Of a stretch of 64,000 bases of DNA, positions 1 to 9,451 are shown in pieces; the stretch's first letter is position 1; every line of letters starts with the position of its first letter. The translations under genes and the position numbers were made by a program. The notes beneath the pieces are model-generated. The model worked only from the letters and a program-made list of their open reading frames with translations. It was not told where the DNA came from and searched no databases. This stretch comes from DASXUL01 sp036504855 (GTDB lineage Bacteria > Armatimonadota > DTGP01 > JAKQQT01). The DNA is taken from positions 1 through 64,000 of the forward strand of contig DASXUL010000192.1 of assembly GCA_036504855.1 (NCBI GenBank). The letters run 5' to 3'.

Positions 1-44
<44 letters not shown>

Positions 45-67
45 ACTCCATAGGGGGCGCCCGCGGC

Positions 68-2671
68 CTACCGCGCGAGGACCATGGCCGAGAGGGGCGG
101 GAGCATGATGGAACCTTCCACGGCGCGGAGCGGTTTGACCCCGGCGCGGCGCTCGTCGGCGAGAACCTGCCAGCGGCCTTCCGGCAGCGTCAACGTGGCC
201 GGCGTTCGGGCGCCGTGCAGGATCACCAGGGCCTCCGTCCAACCGGGGGCGCCGGGGATCGTGTAGGTCACCGTGTTCGGCGGCAGGGTAGCGGGGATCG
301 GGAAGCGCACGTCGCGCTCCACGGCGTCCGCGCTATCCAGGCGCAAGGCAGGCAGGCTCTTTCGCAACGCGATCAGTCCGCGCACGTAGTCATGCAACTC
401 GCTGAAGGCCGGCGCGCGGTCCCAGTGGAAGCCGTTCACGGCGTCGTTCGCGTTGTAGGAGTTCGCGATGCCGCCCTTCGTGCGGCCGATCTCCACGCCG
501 CCCTCCAGGAACGGGATGCCCTCCGACAGCAGCGCCGCCGCGGTTGCCAGCTTCACCGCGCGGGCCACCTCCCCGTCGTCGGCGCCGGGCATCGCGCGAC
601 GCGCCTTGTCCCAAAGCGACAGGTTGTCGTGCGCGGAGACGTAGTTGACGGATTCGGATGGAGTTGCGGTGAACCCTCCGTCGCCCGGCACGGCATGCAC
701 CGATCCGGCCAGCACGAGACGCATCACATCCGGCGCGGCGTCCGCGCCCATGGCGAATCCCGGCCCCGCGCCGTCCGTATCGCCGCGCAGCGCGCCGCGG
801 AACGTGTCGTTGAACACGGCCACGCCCATGCCCTGCTGCGCGCCCTTCCCAAAACGCAACGGGCCTCCGCCCGTCCACGGCTCGCCGTAGATCAACACAT
901 CCGGTCGCGCGGCGCGCAGCGCCTTCGCCCAATCCGCCACGCTCTCGGGGGTGTGCATGCCCAAGAGGTCGAACCGGAACCCGTCCACGTTGTACTCGCG
1001 CAGCCAGTACAGCAGACTGTCGCGCACGAACTTGCGGACCATCGGACGCTCGTCCGCCGTGGCGTTGCCCACGCCGGACTCGTTCAGGATCTCGCCCCGG
1101 TCGTTCGTGCGGCAGTAATAGTACGGCACGGTCTGCCAGAAGGCGGAGCCTCTCCCCTCGGGCGGCCATGTGTGGTTGTACACCACGTCCAATACCACGC
1201 GCAGCCCGGCCTTGTGAAGCCCGGCCACCATGGCCTTCGTCTCGCGGATCACGTTCACCGGGTCGTTCGGCGTCGTGCTGTACTGCTCTTCCGGCACATT
1301 GAACAGCGTGGTGGCGTAACCCCAGTCGTACTCGCCGTTGGAGCCGGTCACCGTGCTCTGGATGGGCAGCAAGTGAACGTCGGTCACGCCCAGATCCATC
1401 AGGTAGTCAGCGCCGGTGGGCCGGGCGGATCCGGGCACGCGGGTATTGCGTTCCGCCATCCCGGGATACTTGCCGCGCCAGGCGGGGCGCACTCCGCTGC
1501 TGGGGAGGACCGTGAAGTCGCGGACGTGGGTCTCGTAGATGACGGCGTCCGTGGCGGATGCCCGTCGCGGCAGGGCGGCGCCGGGCCAGCCGGCGGGATT
1601 CGTGCGCTTCAAGTCCACCACCATGGAGCGTTCGCCGTCCGCCCCGGCCGCGAAGCAGTAGATATCCGCCGCTTCGCGCGTCTCGCCATAGGACCGGAAC
1701 CGGTAGCGGTAGTACGCGCCGTGGAGATCACCCGTCACGCGGGCGTACCACACGCCGGCCGCTAGACGGCGCATGGGGATCACGCGCGGCTCTCCGCCCT
1801 TCGCCGCCGTGTAGAGCAGCAGATCTGCCGACTCGGAAACGGGGCTCCAGACCTTGAACGCCGTGGCGCCGGCCGTCCAGCGCGCGCCGAGGTCGTCTCC
1901 GACGTACTGGAACGCCCGATCGGTCAGCGCGTCGCGGGCGTAAACCACGCGGTCGGCGCCGCCCTCGGACTTGAGGGTCATCGGCGCGCTGACGTCCGTG
2001 ATGGCCACCGGCCGGGCCAGCCGCAGGATGGCGGCGTCATACTTCACGCCTTGGGGCGCTTCGGCGGGGCGGGCGGGCATTGCATCCGGCGGCGGAGCGT
2101 CTTTCGGATTTCGGATGGAGTCGCGGATGACGCGCGTGTTGAAGTCAACAACAATACGCACGGGCGTTCCATCTTTGCTCACGTCCAGGGGTATGTTCTG
2201 CCCGCCGGGTTCGAAGCCGGCGCCGTAGTTCTCGCCCCATGAGCCGCCGCGCGCGATCTTGTACTCGTAATGTCCCTTCGGCAGGGTCACCGCCAACTCG
2301 AACACGCCGGGGCGCACCTCGGTCATCTGGGCGCTTTCGCCATCCGGGTCCCACGCCTCGCCGCCCAACGCCGGCTGGAAGCTGCCGGCCAGCACCACGC
2401 GGCCCGGCGTGCGCGGCAGGCGGCGATTGCGAACCGGCCGCGAGCCGGGCAGGACTTCCGTCACCGCGATGGAGCCGGAGGCCGCAGTCAGCGAATACCG
2501 GCCCTTCAGCCCATCGATGGCCTCCGGCTCCGGCAGCGCGATCGTGACCGTATCCAGCCCGTCCAGAAACGCCGGCAGCGGCGCCGGAGGCGTTTGCGCG
2601 GACGCGGCGGCGCAGAGCGTCGCTCCCGCCAGCAGGACCCAGATCCAACCCCCGCTAATCGACAATATCAT
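68..2671 (-). CDS. pulA: Secreted type I pullulanase (GH13_14)
   Basis: Predicted to hydrolyse alpha-1,6 branches of pullulan and alpha-glucans outside the cytoplasm. Residues 1-25 form a signal peptide ending in AAASAQ. An Ig/CBM48-like region occupies roughly 250-360, then a GH13 barrel carries the four conserved regions: DVVYNH near 495, GFRFDLLGMH near 567 (nucleophile Asp), YGEPW near 597 (acid/base Glu) and SAHDN near 682. The YNHTWP and YGEPWTGG wording is typical of type I pullulanases. An extra N-terminal segment (about 60-180) looks like a second CBM48-like glycogen-binding fold. The length of 867 residues fits secreted pullulanases. It lies downstream of the kinase gene at 2754 on the same strand, with a long palindrome in the gap. 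The start is the first ATG before the signal peptide. Confidence 0.88.
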   Translation of the reverse strand: MILSISGGWIWVLLAGATLCAAASAQTPPAPLPAFLDGLDTVTIALPEPEAIDGLKGRYSLTAASGSIAVTEVLPGSRPVRNRRLPRTPGRVVLAGSFQPALGGEAWDPDGESAQMTEVRPGVFELAVTLPKGHYEYKIARGGSWGENYGAGFEPGGQNIPLDVSKDGTPVRIVVDFNTRVIRDSIRNPKDAPPPDAMPARPAEAPQGVKYDAAILRLARPVAITDVSAPMTLKSEGGADRVVYARDALTDRAFQYVGDDLGARWTAGATAFKVWSPVSESADLLLYTAAKGGEPRVIPMRRLAAGVWYARVTGDLHGAYYRYRFRSYGETREAADIYCFAAGADGERSMVVDLKRTNPAGWPGAALPRRASATDAVIYETHVRDFTVLPSSGVRPAWRGKYPGMAERNTRVPGSARPTGADYLMDLGVTDVHLLPIQSTVTGSNGEYDWGYATTLFNVPEEQYSTTPNDPVNVIRETKAMVAGLHKAGLRVVLDVVYNHTWPPEGRGSAFWQTVPYYYCRTNDRGEILNESGVGNATADERPMVRKFVRDSLLYWLREYNVDGFRFDLLGMHTPESVADWAKALRAARPDVLIYGEPWTGGGPLRFGKGAQQGMGVAVFNDTFRGALRGDTDGAGPGFAMGADAAPDVMRLVLAGSVHAVPGDGGFTATPSESVNYVSAHDNLSLWDKARRAMPGADDGEVARAVKLATAAALLSEGIPFLEGGVEIGRTKGGIANSYNANDAVNGFHWDRAPAFSELHDYVRGLIALRKSLPALRLDSADAVERDVRFPIPATLPPNTVTYTIPGAPGWTEALVILHGARTPATLTLPEGRWQVLADERRAGVKPLRAVEGSIMLPPLSAMVLAR

Positions 2672-2689
2672 GCACAGCCTCCGGCAGAG

Positions 2690-2731
2690 CCTGTATGGAG
2701 TGCGGCGGCGAGCCGCCGCACTCCATACAGG
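2690..2731. repeat. Perfect 20-bp-arm palindrome (REP-like)
   Basis: Arms 2690-2709 and 2712-2731 are exact reverse complements around a 2-base centre (GA). It fills the short gap between two same-strand genes just upstream of the pullulanase start, so it could act as a terminator or an mRNA processing/stability hairpin. A shorter relative with the same GTGCGGCGGC core occurs at 37104-37122. Confidence 0.85.
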
Positions 2732-2753
2732 CGTTCAGATGATGAGCGACGCA

Positions 2754-3743
2754 TCAGTCAGCCGCGTTCAGGATGCTATCCAGCGCTTCCAGGGCAACGC
2801 CCCGCGTCCATACGTGGGTCTCCGGACGCCAGATCTGCGCCCGGTAGGCCCAGGCCGCGAAGAGATACCAGTAGAACTTATAAAACCGCCGCCGGAACGC
2901 CGCGTTGGCGGTATCCTCCAGCGGGGCGCCATAGCCGGCCATGAAATCCGCGTGGAAAGCGTCGTCATCCCAGAGGATGTATTCGAACTCGCGATCCGCG
3001 AAGAGGGCGCGATCCGCGTCGATGATCGCGCGGACGGACCACTGGCCATCAACCTCGCCCACGAGGATGTTCGGGGCCCAGAGATCGTTGTGCACCAGCA
3101 CGGGCGAGCGGCATGCGTCGAAGGCGGCGCGGCGCACCTCGAAACGGGCGAGGGCGGCCTGAGCCTGGCCGGCGGTGATGACGTCCTGAAGCAGGGCCTC
3201 TTCCACCGTTTCGGTGAGGAGGTCGCCGAACACCTGGGTCCACGTTCCGCCGCGCAGGGCGCCGTTCCGGGCCGGCCAGCCGAACTCGTCGGCGGGGATC
3301 GCGTGGATGCGGGCGGTATAGCGCCCCGCTTCGCGCATCAGACGGGGACGCGCCTCGGGAGGCACGGCGGCGTCATTCAGCGGCAGGGCGTCCACGTATT
3401 CCTGGAGGATGTACACGCGGTCGAGCACGGATCGAGTCGTGTCCAGGGCCACCACGCCGGGCGTGGGGATGCCGGCCTCGGCGAGGCGCCGGTAGATCCA
3501 CGGCTCCGCCGCCATCATGCCGCGCTCGTAACGGAACAGGGCGCGATCGTCGGCGGGCGCGATGCGCAGCACGATGCGGCGGCCGGGGTTCCGCGTCTCA
3601 AGGTAGTAGGCTGTGTTGAACTGCCCGCCCTTCAGCAGGCGGCTTCCGTGCAACTCGGCGGCGTCGCCGAACGCCTTCCGGACGATGGCGTGCAGGCATT
3701 CATCTGGCACGGGCTGCACCAGTCTGGGGCGCTGGTCTGTCAT
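2754..3743 (-). CDS. APH/choline-kinase-like phosphotransferase
   Basis: A cytoplasmic small-molecule kinase of the aminoglycoside phosphotransferase fold. The catalytic loop HNDLWAPN lies near residue 220 and the metal-binding Asp (IIDAD) near 242. N-terminal ATP-binding beta strands run from about residue 20 to 80 (FNTAYYLET, RIVLRIAP). The substrate cannot be read from sequence; the DLW in the loop also occurs in fructosamine-3-kinase relatives. I chose the ATG at 3743 (MTDQRPRL, 329 aa). An upstream in-frame ATG at 3830 would add 29 residues of low-complexity sequence not typical of the family. It has no signal peptide and its neighbours (pullulanase, ArsR) do not identify a pathway. Confidence 0.75.
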   Translation of the reverse strand: MTDQRPRLVQPVPDECLHAIVRKAFGDAAELHGSRLLKGGQFNTAYYLETRNPGRRIVLRIAPADDRALFRYERGMMAAEPWIYRRLAEAGIPTPGVVALDTTRSVLDRVYILQEYVDALPLNDAAVPPEARPRLMREAGRYTARIHAIPADEFGWPARNGALRGGTWTQVFGDLLTETVEEALLQDVITAGQAQAALARFEVRRAAFDACRSPVLVHNDLWAPNILVGEVDGQWSVRAIIDADRALFADREFEYILWDDDAFHADFMAGYGAPLEDTANAAFRRRFYKFYWYLFAAWAYRAQIWRPETHVWTRGVALEALDSILNAAD

Positions 3744-3845
3744 GGGTCGGCTACGCTCCGCAATGAAGGCCGCTGCGCCGGGGGCGTGGGCCAGTGGACT
3801 CCCAGCCATGATAGTCTGCGCGGGCGGCATGGCGGAATGGAGCCC

Positions 3846-4259
3846 TTAGCTATGCGGTTCTGCCGGCCCGCCCCGGGGCGGCTCGTTGGAATGGGGCGCT
3901 TCCGGCGGCGCCATGGCCTCCAGAAGCGTGCGGACCTCGCTCAGGTGTTCGTGGAAGTACTCGCGCAGCATGTCCAGGATCTGGAAAATCATGGGATGGC
4001 GCACCGAATACAGGATGGTGGTCCCCTCACGGCGAGCCGTAACGAAGCCCTTGTTGCGGAGGACGGCGAGGTGCTGCGATCCGTTGGATTGCTCCATCCT
4101 CAGTTCCTCCATGATCTCCCCGGCCGATCTCTCGCCCTCCCGCAGGCACTCGAGGATCCGGATCCGCGCCGGGTGGGCCAGCGCCTTGAAGAACTCGGCT
4201 TTCCATGACTGAAGCGAGTCGCTTAACGCAACTTCGCCGCTACGGTTCCGTTCCGGCAT
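3846..4259 (-). CDS. ArsR-family winged-helix regulator
   Basis: A 137-residue winged-helix repressor. FKALAHPARIRILECL (about residues 21-36) and the recognition region EQSNGSQHLAVLRNKG (about 55-70) are typical of ArsR/SmtB proteins; the beta-wing follows (RREGTTILYSV). The metal-sensing ELCVCDL motif is absent, so it probably senses something other than arsenic or lead. The ATG at 4259 is preceded by AAAGGGAA on the minus strand and begins just before the conserved fold; a start at 4391 would add 44 unconserved residues across the promoter. It is divergent from the hydrogenase-like operon at 4455 and is a plausible regulator of it, as in mycobacteria, where the ArsR-type Rv0081 precedes the hyc-like genes. 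Confidence 0.85.
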   Translation of the reverse strand: MPERNRSGEVALSDSLQSWKAEFFKALAHPARIRILECLREGERSAGEIMEELRMEQSNGSQHLAVLRNKGFVTARREGTTILYSVRHPMIFQILDMLREYFHEHLSEVRTLLEAMAPPEAPHSNEPPRGGPAEPHS

Positions 4260-4286
4260 CAGGGATTCCCTTTCTTGGTTATGTGA

Positions 4287-4302
4287 TAATATGCTAATAT
4301 TA
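4287..4302. promoter_or_regulatory. Candidate ArsR operator
   Basis: TAATATGCTAATATTA has perfect 6-bp arms and sits 28-43 bases upstream of the arsR start in an AT-rich island within GC-rich DNA. The position and the AT-rich inverted repeat suit autoregulation and control of the divergent operon. This is an inference from position and symmetry. Confidence 0.45.
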
Positions 4303-4333
4303 GTAACAATTGGAAGGGCGGCCAGGCTTCCGC

Positions 4334-4388
4334 CGGAACGCGACCCATCTGGAACGGAGTAACGCCGCTCCAGATGGGTCGCGTTCCG
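4334..4388. repeat. 20-bp-arm inverted repeat in the 5' leader of the hyf-like operon
   Basis: Arms 4334-4353 and 4369-4388 are exact reverse complements with a 15-base loop. It lies 66 bases before the first gene of the operon. It may be a leader hairpin or one more dispersed palindrome; there is no T tract after it. Confidence 0.75.
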
Positions 4389-4454
4389 CAAGGCCAGCCG
4401 GCGGCTACGGTCGCGCCTTGAAGCCAGGCGCCGATCCGGGGTAGACTTTTCACC

Positions 4455-6443
4455 ATGTTGGACTCAAATGTTTGGGGCGGTTCCGCCCTCTGGGGCGGCG
4501 CCGCCCTTTGCGCGTGGCTGGCGGCTGCTTTCGTGGGCCTCATCGCGCCGCGGCCGCGCCGCCATCTGGCGGCCATTCCGTGCGCGGTCGGCTGTCTCCT
4601 GCTCGCGGCGTCGGCATTTGCAGGCGGCGGCCAGCCCGAGTACCTGCGCCTTCCACTGGCCCTGGGAGACGCCCCGTTCACCCTTCTCTTCGATCCGCTG
4701 AGCCGCTGGTTTCTGGCGATCATCGGTGCGGTCGGGTTGGCCGCCGTGGTCTTCTCGCCAGGGTATCTGGAGCACCTGCGCGAGCGCGTGCCGGTTGGGT
4801 TCGTGTGGTCGGCGATGGCGCTGCTGTTGCTCAGCATGGCCGGCGTTGTGCTGGCCGCGAACGCCATCGTCTTCCTGGTCGCCTGGGAGGCGATGGCGCT
4901 CTCATCCTTCGCTCTGGTGGCCACCGATCATACGCAGCGGGAGATCCAGCGCGCGGCGCTCATCTACCTGGGGGCCACCCGCGTGGGGACCGCGTTCCTG
5001 ATGGCGGGCTTCCTCTGGGCGCACCTGCTGACCGGAACCTGGGACTTCTCCGGATGGAACCTGCACGGCGCCGCGGCGCTGGGGCCGGCGCTGCTCATTC
5101 TGGTGGGCCTGGCCACGAAGGCCGGCTGCTGGCCGTTCCACCTGTGGCTGCCCATCGCGCACCCCGCCGCCCCCGCCCCCGTGTCCGCCCTGATGAGCGG
5201 CGTGATGATCAAAACGGCGATCTACGCCATGGCGCGGCTTTTCGTGCTGGACGGTCATCTAGCGGCGCCGGCCCTCGGGCCCATTCTGATTGCGCTGGGG
5301 ACGGTGTCCGCGCTCTGGGGGGTGTTGTTTGCCCTTCTCCAGCACGATCTGAAGCGCCTCCTTGCCTATCATTCCGTGGAGAACATCGGCATCATCCTGA
5401 CCGCGGTGGGGCTGGCGATCGTCGGGCGCTCCTGGGGGCTACCCGCCCTCTACCAGTTGGGGTTGGCCGTGGCGCTGTTCCACACGTTGAACCACGCGGT
5501 CTTCAAGAGCCTGCTCTTCCTCGGCGCCGGCGTGGTGGACGCGCGGACCCATACGCGGGACATTGAGCGCCTGGGCGGCCTGATCCACCGGATGCCGGCC
5601 ACGGCGGCGGCTTTCATCGTCGGAAGCGCGGCGATCTGCGCCCTGCCGCCGCTGAACGGGTTCGCCAGCGAGTGGCTGCTCTACCAGGGCTTCTTCCAGA
5701 TGGCCCGCACCGGCCCCACGGTTGGGGAGCGCCTGTGCGCGCTGCTGCTGATGGGCTGGCTGGCGCTCATCGGCGGGTTGGCGATCGCGTGTTTCGTGAA
5801 GGCGGTCGGCGTCACGTTCCTGGGATCGCCCCGAAGCCGGGCGGCAGAGAAGGCCACCGAGGGTACGCGCGGCATGGTGGCCGCCCAGATCGGGCTCGCC
5901 TTCGCGTGCGGGGCGCTTGGCCTGGGAGTGCCGCTGCTCATCGCCCCGCTGTCTTGCATCGTCGCGTCGCCCGGCGAGCCGTCGTTACTGGCCGCGGCAT
6001 GGACGCTGCCCACTGCCCTGCTAACGCTTGCGATGATGGGAGCGCTGGCGATCCTGACGCTGGCGATGGCGCGCCTCGCCCGCAAGAACCCGGCGCGGCG
6101 TTTCACCACGTGGGACTGCGGGTTCGGCCCGCTCAGCGCGCGCACGCAGTATACGGCCACAAGCTTCGCCCAGCCGACCTTGCGCCTGTTCGGGGCGGTG
6201 TACCGGTACTCCATTGCTATTGAGGTTGGCGGCCGGAACCGGCGCTATTTCCCCGATTCCGTTGACGTGCGCGCCACGCACGAACCGTACCTGGAAACGC
6301 GCGTGTATGCCCCCGTGCTGCGGTCCATCGAGCGCGGCGCCGGCGCCTTTCTCATGCGGCTCCAGGCCGGCAGCATCCATCAGTACCTGCTCCATGTGGC
6401 GCTGGTCCTTGCGCTGCTCCTCTGGCTGGGGGTGCGAGGATGA
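4455..6443 (+). CDS. HyfB-like proton/Na+-pumping membrane subunit (NuoL/M family)
   Basis: First gene of a six-gene operon. The 662-residue polytopic protein belongs to the Mrp-antiporter/NuoL/M/N family that moves ions in complex I and group 4 hydrogenases. Ion-path residues are present: WEAMALSSF (Glu near 145), ATKAGCWPFHLWLP (Lys near 225), VMIKTAIY, and QHDLKRLLAYHSVENIG near 297. The C-terminal part (WDCGFGP, YSIAIEVG) matches the HyfB/HycC tail. The ATG at 4455 gives a hydrophobic first helix. Its stop overlaps the next start by 4 bases (ATGA). The preserved ion-path residues suggest that pumping is retained even though the redox subunits have lost metal ligands. Confidence 0.88.
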   Translation: MLDSNVWGGSALWGGAALCAWLAAAFVGLIAPRPRRHLAAIPCAVGCLLLAASAFAGGGQPEYLRLPLALGDAPFTLLFDPLSRWFLAIIGAVGLAAVVFSPGYLEHLRERVPVGFVWSAMALLLLSMAGVVLAANAIVFLVAWEAMALSSFALVATDHTQREIQRAALIYLGATRVGTAFLMAGFLWAHLLTGTWDFSGWNLHGAAALGPALLILVGLATKAGCWPFHLWLPIAHPAAPAPVSALMSGVMIKTAIYAMARLFVLDGHLAAPALGPILIALGTVSALWGVLFALLQHDLKRLLAYHSVENIGIILTAVGLAIVGRSWGLPALYQLGLAVALFHTLNHAVFKSLLFLGAGVVDARTHTRDIERLGGLIHRMPATAAAFIVGSAAICALPPLNGFASEWLLYQGFFQMARTGPTVGERLCALLLMGWLALIGGLAIACFVKAVGVTFLGSPRSRAAEKATEGTRGMVAAQIGLAFACGALGLGVPLLIAPLSCIVASPGEPSLLAAAWTLPTALLTLAMMGALAILTLAMARLARKNPARRFTTWDCGFGPLSARTQYTATSFAQPTLRLFGAVYRYSIAIEVGGRNRRYFPDSVDVRATHEPYLETRVYAPVLRSIERGAGAFLMRLQAGSIHQYLLHVALVLALLLWLGVRG

Positions 6444-7345
6444 TTCTACAGCTAATGGTGAACGCGCTCGTGGTCCCGCTGCTGCTGATGGGCGTCATCC
6501 GCAAGGCCAAGGCCCTGATGCAGACGCGGCGCGGGGCTCCGGTGTGGCAGCCGTTCTACGACATCGCGCGCCTGCTGAAGAAGGGCGAGACCATCAGCGA
6601 GAAGGCGGGCTGGGTGTTCGTCTGGGCGCCGCGCATCGGCCTCGTTGTGGCGCTGGCGGCGGCGATCCTCGCGCCGTGGTCCGGCGCGCCGCTTCCGCCG
6701 TTTGGCGGAGCGACGAACTACCTCCTGGTGCTCTACCTGATGGCCCTGGCGCGGTTCGTGGCCATGCTGGCCGCCATGGACACGGGTTCGGCCTTCGGAG
6801 GGCTGGGGGCAAGCCGGGATGCCACGATCTCGCTGCTTGTGGAGCCGGTGATGGTGATCGGTCTGGGGGCGCTGGCGCTGGCCGCCGGCAGCACGGACCT
6901 CTCCGTCATCTACTCCGCGCCGGTGAACCCGGTGGTGGCCGCTTTGGTCGGCGTAACCCTCCTGATCGCCGCCCTGGCCGAGCTATCGCGTATGCCGGTG
7001 GACGATCCCACAACGCATCTGGAACTCACGATGGTCCACGAAGCGATGATCCTGGAGAACAGCGGTCGCAACCTCGCCCTCACGGAGTATGCGGCTGCGC
7101 TTAGGACGTGCGTGCTGTTGGGCCTCGCCGCGCAGACGCTCCTCCGGGCGGCGCCCGGTTTTCCGCTGCTCTCCGGCGGGGCGCGCTACGCCGTGGGGTT
7201 GGCCGCGCTGTTCGCTGTGGGGGGACTCGTTGCCGTGGCGGAGGGGGTGCTCGTCCGGCTGAAGTGGCGCGGCATCCCCAGTTTCCTGGCTTATTCCGCG
7301 GGCCTGAGCCTGCTGGCGGCATTGCTCGCCGTGTTGAAGGGTTGA
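6440..7345 (+). CDS. HyfC/HycD-like membrane anchor (NuoH family)
   Basis: A 301-residue integral membrane protein of the respiratory complex I subunit 1 family, which links the redox arm to the ion-pumping arm. The first cytoplasmic loop reads RRGAPVWQPFYDIARLLKKGE. The acidic loop SRMPVDDPTTHLELTMVHE near residue 190 has the conserved Asp/Glu residues of this family. It overlaps the preceding gene by 4 bases and is followed after 4 bases by the HyfE-like gene, so translation is probably coupled. Confidence 0.88.
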   Translation: MILQLMVNALVVPLLLMGVIRKAKALMQTRRGAPVWQPFYDIARLLKKGETISEKAGWVFVWAPRIGLVVALAAAILAPWSGAPLPPFGGATNYLLVLYLMALARFVAMLAAMDTGSAFGGLGASRDATISLLVEPVMVIGLGALALAAGSTDLSVIYSAPVNPVVAALVGVTLLIAALAELSRMPVDDPTTHLELTMVHEAMILENSGRNLALTEYAAALRTCVLLGLAAQTLLRAAPGFPLLSGGARYAVGLAALFAVGGLVAVAEGVLVRLKWRGIPSFLAYSAGLSLLAALLAVLKG

Positions 7346-7349
7346 TGGA

Positions 7350-7994
7350 ATGCATTTGTCGACGCAGGAATACATCGCCGGGACGGCCGCCGTTCTGGCC
7401 GTGTGGATGTGCGGGCTGACGCAAGTTCGCCTGGCGCTTCGCGGCCTCGCGGCCCAGACGGCCCTGCTGGCCGTCGCTACCGCGGCGCTTGGGTTGGAGC
7501 GCCACGCGCCGTATGAGTTGCTTCTGGCCGCCGTGGTGTTGGTTGTGAAAGCCGGGGCGATCCCCGCCTATCTGGCTTGGGCGGCGGGGCGGCTGGACAT
7601 CCGGCGGGATGCGGGAGCCCTTCTGAGTCCCACGCTATCGATGCTCGCGGGGCTGGGCCTCCTGGCGACCGGGTTCTTCCTGGCGCCTCGCTTCGCGACG
7701 CCCGCCTCCGGACACGCGGGGATGGCCGGCATGGCGTTGGCACTGGTGTTCAGCGGGATGCTGCTGATGCTCACGCGAAGGCTGGCGCTCAGCCAGTTGA
7801 TCGGATTCCTCGTCATGGAGAACGGCATCTTCCTGTACAGCCTCACGCAGACGGCCGGCATGCCGATGATCGTGGAGATGGGCGTGGTCTTCGACGTGCT
7901 GGTGGGCGTCCTTGTCGCCGGACTCGTCATCTTCCGCCTGAACCGCAGTTTCGAGCACATCGACGTGACCCAACTCCGGGGGCTGCGAAATTGA
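7350..7994 (+). CDS. HyfE/HycP-like membrane subunit (NuoK family)
   Basis: A 214-residue membrane protein with about six to seven hydrophobic helices. The helix GFLVMENGIFLYSL near residue 150 carries the Glu conserved in HyfE and NuoK. The C-terminal end is short and charged (RSFEHIDVTQLRGLRN). The order B-C-E-F-G matches the Hyf/Ehr arrangement; the HyfD gene, a second NuoL-like subunit, is absent, as in simpler group 4 complexes. Confidence 0.85.
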   Translation: MHLSTQEYIAGTAAVLAVWMCGLTQVRLALRGLAAQTALLAVATAALGLERHAPYELLLAAVVLVVKAGAIPAYLAWAAGRLDIRRDAGALLSPTLSMLAGLGLLATGFFLAPRFATPASGHAGMAGMALALVFSGMLLMLTRRLALSQLIGFLVMENGIFLYSLTQTAGMPMIVEMGVVFDVLVGVLVAGLVIFRLNRSFEHIDVTQLRGLRN

Positions 7995-9451
7995 GCGCCC
8001 TCGCAGACTGGCCCGTCGTCTTCGCGCTCCCGGCGCTGGTCATTCTGGCCGGCCTCACCCCGCGCGCCGCCCGCGTTCTGCCGCAAGCGGCCGCGGCGCT
8101 GATGCTGGCGCAGCTACTGGTGGTCTTCAACGTCTGCCGGCCGGCCTTCGCCCGGGCCGAAGGCAGCGTGGGCGACCTGGGCATCGGCGGCCTGACGGCG
8201 GCGTTCCTCATCATCACCACCATCGTGGCCGCGGCGTCGTTCGTGCAGGCCGCCGCGCTGCTGCCCGCGGAGCGGGCCGATGCGCCGGAACAGGGCATCA
8301 CCGACCGACGGCTCTGCTTCTTCTATACGCTCGCCGGATCCTTCCTCGCCGCGATGTACGCCGTCCTCCTATCGCACAACCTCGGCTTTATGTGGATCTC
8401 CATGGAAGCCACCACGCTGCTCTCCGCGCCGCTGGTGTACTACCACCGGACCCAACGGTCCCTGGAGGCGGCCTGGAAGTACCTCCTGTTGTGCAGCGTG
8501 GGAATCGCCTTCGCTCTCTTCGGAACGGTGCTCCTTGTGGCGGCCCAGCACGCGAGCGGCGAGGGAGCGTCGCTGCTCTTTGGCCGGTTGATCGCCAACG
8601 GCTCCGCGCTGGATCCGCGCCTTGTGCGGCTGGGCTTCGTCTTCTGCGTGCTGGGTTACGGCGCGAAGGCAGGGCTCTTCCCGCTACACAACTGGCTGCC
8701 GGACGCGCACAGCGAAGCTCCCGCGCCGGCCTCCGCGATGCTGTCGGGCGGGCTCCTGAACTGCGCCCTGGTGGCCATCTGGCGGGTTGCTCAGGTAACG
8801 CAGGCCGCCGGACAGGGGCATCTGGTTCGGCAGATTCTGGTCCCCGCCGGCGCCATCACCGTGCTGGCCGCCTCACTCATGCTGCTGAGGCAGAGCGACC
8901 TGAAGCGGATGTGGGCGTATTCCAGCGTGGAGCACGTCGGCCTGTTGGCGCTGGCCATCGGCGTCGGTTCGACTCCGGTGTTCATCCTGCACGCCCTGAA
9001 TCACAGCCTCGTGAAGGTGGCGCTCTTCCTGTTGAGCGGGAGCATCATCCACGTATACGGCACGAAATCGCTTCCGAAGCTTCGCGGGCTCCTGAACGTT
9101 GCGCCCGCTTGGGGGATCGCTCTTTTCGCCGGCGCCTTCGCCATTGCGGGCAGCCCGCCGTTCGGGACCTTCCTCAGCGAATGGCTGCTGTTGAGGGATA
9201 CCTTCGCCGCCGGGGAGGCGGTTGCGGGCGGCGCCGTTATCCTGGGCCTCACCGTCGCCTTCGTTGCGATCTCCATCCACGCTTCGCGCGTGCTGTTCGG
9301 AGCCGCGCCGCCCAGCGTGTTGCGCCGCCCGCGCGAGGCATGGGTGGCCGCCCCGGCGGCTCTGCTGCTGGCTGGCCTCGTAACCGGGCTCGCCCTGACG
9401 CCGCCGGCCATGAGGTTCCTGACCATGCTCGCGTTGGGAGGACAGCCATGA
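7991..9451 (+). CDS. HyfF/HycQ-like antiporter subunit (NuoN/M family)
   Basis: A 486-residue polytopic ion-pumping subunit. GYGAKAGLFPLHNWLPDAHSE near residue 225 and SDLKRMWAYSSVEHVG near 305 hold the Lys and His residues of the channel; MEATTLLSAPLVYY near 140 holds the helix-5 Glu. I infer a TTG start at 7991 that overlaps the HyfE stop (TTGA). The reading frame stays open further upstream, but that stretch lies entirely inside the HyfE gene and is out of frame with it. The stop overlaps the start of the large subunit by 4 bases. Confidence 0.85.
   Translation: MSALADWPVVFALPALVILAGLTPRAARVLPQAAAALMLAQLLVVFNVCRPAFARAEGSVGDLGIGGLTAAFLIITTIVAAASFVQAAALLPAERADAPEQGITDRRLCFFYTLAGSFLAAMYAVLLSHNLGFMWISMEATTLLSAPLVYYHRTQRSLEAAWKYLLLCSVGIAFALFGTVLLVAAQHASGEGASLLFGRLIANGSALDPRLVRLGFVFCVLGYGAKAGLFPLHNWLPDAHSEAPAPASAMLSGGLLNCALVAIWRVAQVTQAAGQGHLVRQILVPAGAITVLAASLMLLRQSDLKRMWAYSSVEHVGLLALAIGVGSTPVFILHALNHSLVKVALFLLSGSIIHVYGTKSLPKLRGLLNVAPAWGIALFAGAFAIAGSPPFGTFLSEWLLLRDTFAAGEAVAGGAVILGLTVAFVAISIHASRVLFGAAPPSVLRRPREAWVAAPAALLLAGLVTGLALTPPAMRFLTMLALGGQP

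Noticed and set aside
215..1765. 516-codon open frame on the plus strand
   Set aside because: It is antisense to the pullulanase, has no domain and a composition typical of GC-rich shadow frames.
7577..7990. Long N-terminal extension of the HyfF-like frame
   Set aside because: It lies inside the HyfE gene in another frame, with Arg/Gly-rich shadow composition; the TTG start at 7991 fits the family length.
8392..9447. Extension of the large-subunit frame into the HyfF gene
   Set aside because: Shadow sequence; the ATG at 9448 overlaps the HyfF stop and begins the NuoC-like domain.
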